Under the pieces are notes generated by a model. That model was not told where the DNA came from. It saw nothing but the letters and a program-made list of their open reading frames with translations, and did no database searches. A program made the position numbers and the translations under genes. From an uncultured Alphaproteobacteria bacterium (GTDB lineage Bacteria > Pseudomonadota > Alphaproteobacteria > Micavibrionales > Micavibrionaceae): a DNA stretch of 64,000 bases. Below are positions 55,638-64,000 of the stretch, in pieces (position 1 is the first letter of the stretch; every line of letters begins with the position of its first letter). The stretch lies in contig CAMLMC010000002.1 in NCBI GenBank assembly GCA_946481075.1, positions 124,001 to 188,000 on the forward strand, in the 5' to 3' direction.

Positions 55638-56753
55638 ATGAAAATCACCATTGATCGCGCCGCGCTGATGAGAGCCCTGAACCACGTCCAAAGCGCCGTC
55701 GAGCGCCGGACGACTATTCCCATTTTGTCGAATGTTTTGCTCCGTGCAGAGGATGGCGAGTTGAGCCTTTCAACCACTGATATGGACCTGGAAATCAATG
55801 AAACAGTCGCAGCGAATGTCGAGCGTTCCGGTGCAACAACGGCTCCGGCCAGCACGCTGTTCGATATCGTAAAGAAGCTGCCGGAAGATTCCTCCGTAAC
55901 GCTTGAGCTCGACCAGACTGGAAACCAGATGACAGTGAAGGCAGGCCGTTCAAACTTTAAACTTGCCTGCCTGCCTGTTGCCGATTTCCCGGAATTGAGC
56001 CAAGGGTCATTGCCAACGACATTTGCCCTTCCTGCCGGCGAACTGCGCAACCTGATTGATCGTACAAAATTCGCGATGTCGACGGAAGAAACGCGTTATT
56101 ACCTGAACGGTATTTATCTGCATGCGGCGGACCGCGATGGTGTTGCGTTGCTGCGCGCCGTAGCGACGGACGGACACCGCCTTGCACTGTTTGAAATGCC
56201 CTTGCCCGAAGGGGCAGCCGATATGCCGGGTATTATTATCCCGCGCAAGGCCGTTGGTGAATTGCGTAAGCTGGTTGATGAAGCTGGCGATGCGATCAAG
56301 ATCAGCCTGTCCGAAAGCAAGATCCGTTTTGATTTCGACCATATCGTCCTGACATCAAAACTGATCGACGGCACGTTCCCGGATTATCAGCGCGTTATTC
56401 CAAAGAACAATGACAAAATTGTCGAAGTGAACCCGAAGATTTTCTCTCAGGCCATCGACCGCGTTTCCACGATTTCCGATGGTAAATCCCGCGCCGTGAA
56501 AATTACTTTGAACGGCAAGACGATGACGTTGTCGGCGAATTCGCCCGAGGCCGGTTCCGCGACCGAAGACCTCGAAGTGAATGGAAACGACAACATGGAG
56601 ATCGGCTTCAACGCCAAATATCTGCTGGATATCACATCGCAGATTGAAGGCGATGGCTGCCGTCTGACACTGGCCGACGCGGCCAGCCCGACGATCATCC
56701 AGGATGCAGGCGATTCCTCCGCGCTCTATGTCTTGATGCCCCTGCGGGTTTAA
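55638..56753 (+). CDS. dnaN: DNA polymerase III sliding clamp (beta subunit)
   Basis: This ring-shaped processivity clamp holds the polymerase on DNA. The 371 residues form three repeats of the clamp fold (MKITIDRAALMRALNHVQSAVERR, then LRNLIDRTKFAMSTEETRYYLNGI) and end with the conserved YVLMPLRV. GGAAGG precedes the ATG. recF and gyrB follow after an inserted transporter gene. Confidence 0.98.
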   Translation: MKITIDRAALMRALNHVQSAVERRTTIPILSNVLLRAEDGELSLSTTDMDLEINETVAANVERSGATTAPASTLFDIVKKLPEDSSVTLELDQTGNQMTVKAGRSNFKLACLPVADFPELSQGSLPTTFALPAGELRNLIDRTKFAMSTEETRYYLNGIYLHAADRDGVALLRAVATDGHRLALFEMPLPEGAADMPGIIIPRKAVGELRKLVDEAGDAIKISLSESKIRFDFDHIVLTSKLIDGTFPDYQRVIPKNNDKIVEVNPKIFSQAIDRVSTISDGKSRAVKITLNGKTMTLSANSPEAGSATEDLEVNGNDNMEIGFNAKYLLDITSQIEGDGCRLTLADAASPTIIQDAGDSSALYVLMPLRV

Positions 56754-56782
56754 TCCAGATAAAGAGACGGCAATAACCAATT

Positions 56783-57685
56783 ATGTGGATCCTTATTGCC
56801 TCTCTTCCGCCCTTCTTGTGGGCTCTTAACAACATAGCCGATGAATATATGGCGAAGCACCATTTTGCAAAAAGTGGTGCTTTGTTAATTTTGCTGTCCA
56901 CATCCTTTGAAATCATTCCGGCGCTTTTGGGGCATGGCTTCAATGAGGCTGCCCGCATTGTGGTGTGGACGGATGGGTTGGTTATGGCCGCTATGGGGTT
57001 TTGGTTAAGCCTTGCCTTCATTCCCTATATTTTTGCCATACAGTGCAGCAATGCCAGCAATGTATTGCCCATCTATAAACTTATTCCGGTCTTTGTGTTC
57101 TTTCTGGGTTGGTTCTTTTTGGGTGAAACGGCAACGGCGCAACAAGTTATTGGTGCGCTTTTGCTCATAATATCTTCTGTTGCGATCAGTTGGGATTATC
57201 ATCACTCCCGCCTCGATTCTAAGCCGTTTGGGCTTATGGCGCTCTCGTCACTGATGATTTCTTTTTATGTTCTGGGGCTGCGGTATTACAGCCAGACGTA
57301 TGACCCCATCGTCGTCAATATATGGCTATGGACCGGGTCAGGCATCGGCGGGTTGATTTGTGTCCTTGCCTACGGCAAATGGCGCCGCGAAAGCATGGAT
57401 GTTTTTAGGACCAGTGACGCTATTTTACTCGGCGTATTCTTCTTCCAGATAGTCTCTCAATTATGCGCCAGCTGGCTTTGGACAGAAGGTATGGCGATTG
57501 CGCCGTCGGCGGCGTTGATGGAAGCAATGGGGGGAATTCATCCGGCCTATTTACTGTTCTTGTCACTTCTGGCGGGGAGGAGTTTTCCGAACCATTTTCA
57601 TGTAATTGCCGTGGATCGGGTGTTTTATATCAAACTCTCGCTCATCGGCCTTATGTTGATTGGCGTTTATCTGATTTCCCTGTAA
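56783..57685 (+). CDS. DMT/EamA-like transporter inserted between dnaN and recF
   Basis: The 300-residue protein has about ten membrane helices in two EamA-like halves (MWILIASLPPFLWALNNIADEY; YKLIPVFVFFLGWFFLGETAT; LMALSSLMISFYVLGLRYY; AALMEAMGGIHPAYLLFLSL). The NVLPIYKLIPVF-FFLGE region is the usual EamA signature. The substrate is unknown. It sits between dnaN and recF, 29 bases after dnaN and 8 bases before the recF start. Confidence 0.87.
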   Translation: MWILIASLPPFLWALNNIADEYMAKHHFAKSGALLILLSTSFEIIPALLGHGFNEAARIVVWTDGLVMAAMGFWLSLAFIPYIFAIQCSNASNVLPIYKLIPVFVFFLGWFFLGETATAQQVIGALLLIISSVAISWDYHHSRLDSKPFGLMALSSLMISFYVLGLRYYSQTYDPIVVNIWLWTGSGIGGLICVLAYGKWRRESMDVFRTSDAILLGVFFFQIVSQLCASWLWTEGMAIAPSAALMEAMGGIHPAYLLFLSLLAGRSFPNHFHVIAVDRVFYIKLSLIGLMLIGVYLISL

Positions 57686-57693
57686 AAAGACCT

Positions 57694-58818
57694 ATGTCCT
57701 TCGTTCAAAACCTATCGCTGCACAATGTCCGCTGTTATCAGGCCGCGCGTATGGAATCGGTCCATTCCGGCCTGATTGTGCTTTGCGGCCCGAACGGTGC
57801 GGGGAAGACCAATATTCTGGAGGCTGTTTCGCTTTTAACCGCGGGTCGCGGTATTCGCAATGCCGCAAATGATGAAATCCAAAAGCGCGATGGCGATACG
57901 CCATGGGCCATATCGGCGCAGGTGGAAACCGGCGGGGCGCTTGTGCAAATCGGAACCGGCATGGATGGTGGTTCCGGCAAACGCACGGTGCGGATCAATG
58001 GCGTTGCCGCCCGCAGCCAGATGGCGCTGGCTGATTATCTTGCTTGTGTCTGGCTGACGCCGCAAATGGACCGGCTCTTTCTCGATACTGCTGGCGGCCG
58101 GCGCAAATTTTTCGACAAGCTCATTTTCGCGTTCGATCCGACCCATGCAGGGCGCGTTACGCGGTATGAAAACGCGATGGCGCAACGTTCGAAGCTGCTA
58201 CGCGAAGGGAATTTTGACCCGGCGTGGCTGAAAGGGCTCGAGGCACAAATGGCCGAAACCGGGGTCGCCATATCGGCGGCGCGGCTTGATTTTTGCGCGC
58301 GGTTGCAACGTGCCTGTGACGGTGCCCATGAACAGGAAGAAGGTTTTTTTCCAAAGGCAAAATTGCATTTGTCCGGCACGGTGGAAGAACTGCTTTCAAA
58401 AATGCCAGCCGTCGAGGTGGAGGAAATGTTTGCGTACCAGTTACAACAATCCCGCACGCGCGATGCCGAAACCGGTGGCGCCGCCACGGGGCCGCACAAA
58501 GGCGATTTGCAAGTGCGTTATGCGGCCAAAGACATGCCGGCCGATCAATGTTCGACGGGCGAGCAAAAAGCCTTGCTGATCGGCATAATTCTCGCTCATT
58601 CCCGATTGATGGCGGCAGAGCGCGGGGCGCCACCGGTCCTGCTTCTTGATGAGGTGGCTGCGCATCTGGATGAGGATCGCCGTGCCGCGCTGTTTGATTT
58701 GCTGGACGCTTTGGGCGGTCAGGTGTGGATGACGGGCACTGACATTGCGCTGTTTTCCGCGGCCCAAAAACGTGCACAATTCTGGTCTGTGCGCGATGCA
58801 TTGATCGAAAAAATATAG
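57694..58818 (+). CDS. recF: DNA replication and repair protein RecF
   Basis: This SMC-like ATPase helps load RecA at gapped DNA. The 374-residue protein has Walker A GPNGAGKT (32-39), signature STGEQKALL and Walker B PVLLLDEVAAHLDEDR. The ATG at 57694 is the family start; a longer frame begins inside the transporter gene and is not used. It starts 8 bases after that gene and is followed by gyrB with its own promoter. Confidence 0.96.
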   Translation: MSFVQNLSLHNVRCYQAARMESVHSGLIVLCGPNGAGKTNILEAVSLLTAGRGIRNAANDEIQKRDGDTPWAISAQVETGGALVQIGTGMDGGSGKRTVRINGVAARSQMALADYLACVWLTPQMDRLFLDTAGGRRKFFDKLIFAFDPTHAGRVTRYENAMAQRSKLLREGNFDPAWLKGLEAQMAETGVAISAARLDFCARLQRACDGAHEQEEGFFPKAKLHLSGTVEELLSKMPAVEVEEMFAYQLQQSRTRDAETGGAATGPHKGDLQVRYAAKDMPADQCSTGEQKALLIGIILAHSRLMAAERGAPPVLLLDEVAAHLDEDRRAALFDLLDALGGQVWMTGTDIALFSAAQKRAQFWSVRDALIEKI

Positions 58819-58854
58819 AGTAAAAATTTCATTTAAAATCAAGAAGTTAATGTG

Positions 58855-58882
58855 TTGAAAAACGGGCGGAAAAACCTATATT
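58855..58882 (+). promoter_or_regulatory. gyrB: gyrB promoter
   Basis: TTGAAA (58855-58860) and TATATT (58877-58882) are spaced by 16 bases, 62 bases before the gyrB ATG. Confidence 0.65.
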
Positions 58883-58914
58883 TTTCTGTCTATCACCATC
58901 CCCCCGTGCTATAA

Positions 58915-61401
<2,487 letters not shown>

Positions 61402-61404
61402 ACC

Positions 61405-62097
61405 ATGGAAGCCGCCATCGCCGACAAACCAAAAACCGCGCCCTGCGGCCTCTATCTGATTTTGCCTGAAAACTGGATGGAACCGGATTTCTTGAAAAAT
61501 CTCGGTGGAATGTTTCGCGCTATCAACGCGAATGCGTATGAACGCAACAACCATGTGATTGAGCTCCGCGTGGCAGATGGCATGACGTATAGCGATCAGG
61601 ATATGGAACGCATCATCGCCATGTCGGAACTGTGTAAATCGCAAGGCGTCAATTTTATTGTCGGGCGCGACGCCGATTTGGCCAAGACATGCAAGGCTGA
61701 TGGCGTTCTGGTTGATAGCACGGATGCCGTGCGCATGGCCCGCGCGCGCCTTGGTGATGATCTTATCGTCGGCATGCGCTGTGGTTCTTCGCGTCTCAAA
61801 GCCGATCAGGCGATGGAGGCGGGCGCCGATTATGTTTCCTTCGGTGATCTGGCCAGCCATTTTGTTGATCCGGCTATTATCGAATGGTGGAACCGGAAGA
61901 CGGATCTTCCCTGTCTGATCGAAGGACCGATTACGAACGACAATTGCGCGTTCTATGTTCATGCGGGTGCCTATTTTATCGACGCCAGCCACTATGTCTG
62001 GACACATCCCAAAGGCGTGATGCAAGGCGTTGTCAATGTGGCCCATGCGATCGATCTGGCAGCGGGCGTTATCAGTGATGAAGGTGTGAAACAATGA
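61405..62097 (+). CDS. ThiE/TenI-superfamily TIM-barrel protein
   Basis: The 230-residue protein has the thiamine-phosphate synthase fold: CGLYLILPE, GVNFIVGRDADLAKTCKADGVLVDST, then GADYVSFGDL. The substrate residues of classical ThiE are not kept: the HLGQ after DGV reads VDST, and the final glycine-rich phosphate loop is altered. A thiamine role is therefore uncertain. It starts 3 bases after gyrB and overlaps argS by 4 bases, so it is tightly coupled to both. Confidence 0.72.
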   Translation: MEAAIADKPKTAPCGLYLILPENWMEPDFLKNLGGMFRAINANAYERNNHVIELRVADGMTYSDQDMERIIAMSELCKSQGVNFIVGRDADLAKTCKADGVLVDSTDAVRMARARLGDDLIVGMRCGSSRLKADQAMEAGADYVSFGDLASHFVDPAIIEWWNRKTDLPCLIEGPITNDNCAFYVHAGAYFIDASHYVWTHPKGVMQGVVNVAHAIDLAAGVISDEGVKQ

Positions 62098-63848
62098 GCT
62101 CTTTGGCGCAAAAACTATCCGGCATTGTTGGCGATGCGTTTGAGGCACAAGGGCTCGACCGCGCCTTTGGCCGTGTGACGGTATCCGACCGCGGCGATTT
62201 GGCACAATTTCAATGCAACGGCGCGATGCCCGCTTCGAAACAGGCCGGCAAAAACCCGCGTGAGATAGCATCAGCCATAGTGGCCAAACTTCTTGAAAAG
62301 CCGGTCTTTGCCAAAGCCGATATCGCAGGTCCCGGATTTATCAATTTGATCGTTACGGATGAATTCCTGTCCGATCATCTAAAGGAGTCTGCCGCTGAGC
62401 CAAAACAGGGAGTGTCTGATATAGGACGCGGCGATACCGTTGTCCTCGATTACGGCGGTCCGAACATTGCCAAGGCGATGCATGTGGGGCATTTGCGTGC
62501 CGCGATCATCGGTGAGAGTGTCTGGCGCATCATGGATTTTTGCGGCTACAAGGCGCTGGGGGATATCCACCTCGGTGACTGGGGCACGCACATGGGGATG
62601 CTGATCGGTGATTATATTGCGACCAAAGAAGAGCATCTTGTAACGAATTGCGACCTGGCCAATGACGCACAGGTTGAGGCACTTATCAATGATATGGCAG
62701 AGCGTTATCCGCGCGCGGCGACGGCGGCCAAGGAAAATCCGGAATTGATGGAGCGTGCCCGCGTGATTACGGTTCAGCTTCAAAACAAGGAAGAGCCGTA
62801 TTATTCGATCTGGTCGAAAATCCGCGCCGTATCCATGCGAAGCATGGAGGCGAATTACAAGGCGCTCGGTGTTCATTTTGACCTTTGGAAGGGTGAGGCC
62901 GATGTGCATGATTATATCGCGCCGATGGTCGAAGAACTGAAAAAGAAAGGCCATGCCGTTGAAAGTGACGGCGCGGTGGTTGTGCCGGTTGCCAAGAACG
63001 ACGACAAGAAGGAGGTTCCGCCGCTCATTCTCTATAAACGCGATGGCGCGGTGATGTATGGCACCACCGATATGGCGACAATTGTCGAGCGTGTGAAACT
63101 GTATGATCCCACAAAAATTATTTACGTGGTGGACCAGCGTCAGGGTTTGCATTTTGAACAGGTGTTCCGCGCCGCGCGTTTGGGCGGCCTTGTCCGCGAT
63201 GATGTCGAACTGACCCATGCCGGTTTTGGCACGATGAACGGCAGCGATGGAAAACCGTTCAAAACCCGCGCTGGCGGCGTTATGCGCCTTGATGATCTGA
63301 TTGCCATGGCGCTTGATAAGGCAAAGGCGCGGATGGCGGAGGCCAAGGTCGGTGCCGATATGCCCGCCGAGGAACAGGCCGATATCGCGCACAAGGTGGC
63401 GATTGCCGCGATCAAATTTGCCGACCTGCAAAACGCGCGTCAGGCAGACTACGTTTTCGATCTGGACCGTTTGACGAGTTTTGAAGGGAAGACCGGCCCT
63501 TATCTGCTTTATCAAGCCGTGCGGATTAAATCGCTTTTAAGAAAAGCAGGATCGGAAGGATCACCCGATGCGCTTTCATTACAAGATGCCGACCGTCCAC
63601 TTGCATTGGTGCTCACGGGCCTTCCGGATGCGGTAGAAGGGGCGCTGAACAACTATGCCCCGCATCATTTGTGCGATTATGCCTTTAAACTGGCACAGGC
63701 ATTCAGCTCGTTCTACGGGAACTGCCACATTCTTTCGGAAGAGGATGAGGGATTGCGCAACAGTCGTCTGGCGCTTTGCGCGCTGACCTACAAGCAGTTG
63801 GAGCTCGTGTTAAACCTGCTCGGCATCGATATTCCAGAGAGGATGTAG
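62094..63848 (+). CDS. argS: Arginine--tRNA ligase
   Basis: This class I aminoacyl-tRNA synthetase charges tRNA-Arg. Its 584 residues contain an N-terminal additional domain, the HVGH signature (HIGH-type, residues 130-133), the degenerate KMSK loop NGSDGKPFKTR and a DALR anticodon domain ending LLGIDIPERM. It overlaps the ThiE-like gene by 4 bases. Palindromic repeat copy 4 follows 3 bases after its stop. Confidence 0.98.
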   Translation: MSSLAQKLSGIVGDAFEAQGLDRAFGRVTVSDRGDLAQFQCNGAMPASKQAGKNPREIASAIVAKLLEKPVFAKADIAGPGFINLIVTDEFLSDHLKESAAEPKQGVSDIGRGDTVVLDYGGPNIAKAMHVGHLRAAIIGESVWRIMDFCGYKALGDIHLGDWGTHMGMLIGDYIATKEEHLVTNCDLANDAQVEALINDMAERYPRAATAAKENPELMERARVITVQLQNKEEPYYSIWSKIRAVSMRSMEANYKALGVHFDLWKGEADVHDYIAPMVEELKKKGHAVESDGAVVVPVAKNDDKKEVPPLILYKRDGAVMYGTTDMATIVERVKLYDPTKIIYVVDQRQGLHFEQVFRAARLGGLVRDDVELTHAGFGTMNGSDGKPFKTRAGGVMRLDDLIAMALDKAKARMAEAKVGADMPAEEQADIAHKVAIAAIKFADLQNARQADYVFDLDRLTSFEGKTGPYLLYQAVRIKSLLRKAGSEGSPDALSLQDADRPLALVLTGLPDAVEGALNNYAPHHLCDYAFKLAQAFSSFYGNCHILSEEDEGLRNSRLALCALTYKQLELVLNLLGIDIPERM

Positions 63849-63851
63849 GCG

Positions 63852-63918
63852 TGTCATTCTGAGCGTAGCGAAGAATCCCAAGAGATCCTTCAGTCGCTAT
63901 CGCTCCTTCAGGATGACA
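63852..63918 (+). repeat. Intergenic palindromic repeat, copy 4
   Basis: The element runs from TGTCATTCTGAGCG to CCTTCAGGATGACA, nearly identical to copy 3 and in the same orientation. It lies directly after argS. The 82 bases that follow to the window edge hold no supportable gene. Confidence 0.88.
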
Positions 63919-64000
63919 ATTTTATTTTTGCAGAAGTCTTGTGAACGTCACTGAACGGCGGCCCGGTTTCTGTGGTCGAACGGTGCGACCCACCATGCTT

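Noticed and set aside
63919..64000. Possible 3' end of a minus-strand gene entering from the right edge (stop at 63922-63924)
   Set aside because: Only 25 codons are visible; a stop-free run of that length is expected by chance, and no motif supports it.

Overview
The window looks like chromosomal core DNA of an alphaproteobacterium with a moderate GC content (roughly 53% by eye). The signs are a radA-cvpA-purF-SDR gene order, a Usg-family protein, a 54-residue SdhAF4/DUF1674 protein, an RNase E with an S1-domain insertion and a C-terminal GWW motif, a eukaryote-type NADP isocitrate dehydrogenase, an NsrR-Hmp pair and a DUF983 protein. The order (Micavibrio- or Rhodospirillales-like) cannot be settled from this sequence alone. 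There is no prophage, integron, insertion sequence, CRISPR array, rRNA or recognisable tRNA.

Layout, left to right. 1-7.1 kb: 5'-truncated dnaX, ybaB, xthA, two acetyltransferases, a cupin, a DEAD-box helicase with a long basic tail and a small membrane protein. 7.1-15.6 kb: typA, a chemoreceptor, the tiny sdhAF4 gene, then aroQ-rsmB-rpe-heparinase-like. 15.6-18.6 kb: a MacAB/DevBCA-like tripartite exporter on the minus strand. 18.7-23.3 kb: a small ORF behind a possible LexA box, then radA, cvpA, purF and an SDR gene. 23.3-27.8 kb: mscS-like, der, bamB and a YfgM-like gene on the minus strand. 27.9-31.5 kb: two orphan ORFs, icd and an L,D-transpeptidase. 31.6-38 kb: a small lipoprotein, an AmiC-type amidase, rne, a possible small RNA and orphan membrane or secreted proteins. 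38-45 kb: a glycosyltransferase, a PAS protein, heme A synthase, a ferredoxin reductase and ferredoxin, DUF983, nsrR and hmp. 45-48 kb: usg, an orphan gene and groESL under a CIRCE element. 48-51.5 kb: an XRE regulator, orphans and mutM. 51.6-63.9 kb: rpsT, dnaA, two BPL_N genes on the opposite strand, dnaN, a DMT transporter, recF, gyrB, a ThiE-like gene and argS. The dnaA-dnaN-recF-gyrB set is the classical origin-proximal block, here with insertions.

How the genes work together. Replication and repair dominate (dnaX, dnaA, dnaN, recF, gyrB, radA, mutM, xthA). The yfgM-bamB-der group serves envelope protein assembly and ribosome biogenesis. Around 39.6-45 kb, respiratory assembly (heme A synthase, an adrenodoxin-type ferredoxin with its reductase, DUF983) lies next to a nitric-oxide response module (NsrR, flavohemoglobin) with a well-matched NsrR operator.

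Structure the genes do not explain: four copies of one imperfectly palindromic element of about 65 bp between genes, one of them between groES and groEL; a possible SOS-controlled 70-residue ORF before radA; a divergent palindromic operator at the XRE regulator; two related 19-bp palindromes at 37.2 and 48.1 kb; a hairpin-rich segment ending in a strong terminator at 37.2 kb; and DnaA boxes with an AT-rich stretch before dnaA. I saw no single large undescribed system. The best candidates are small ones: the LexA-box ORF, the BPL_N pair, the ferredoxin module beside heme A synthase, and the XRE divergon.
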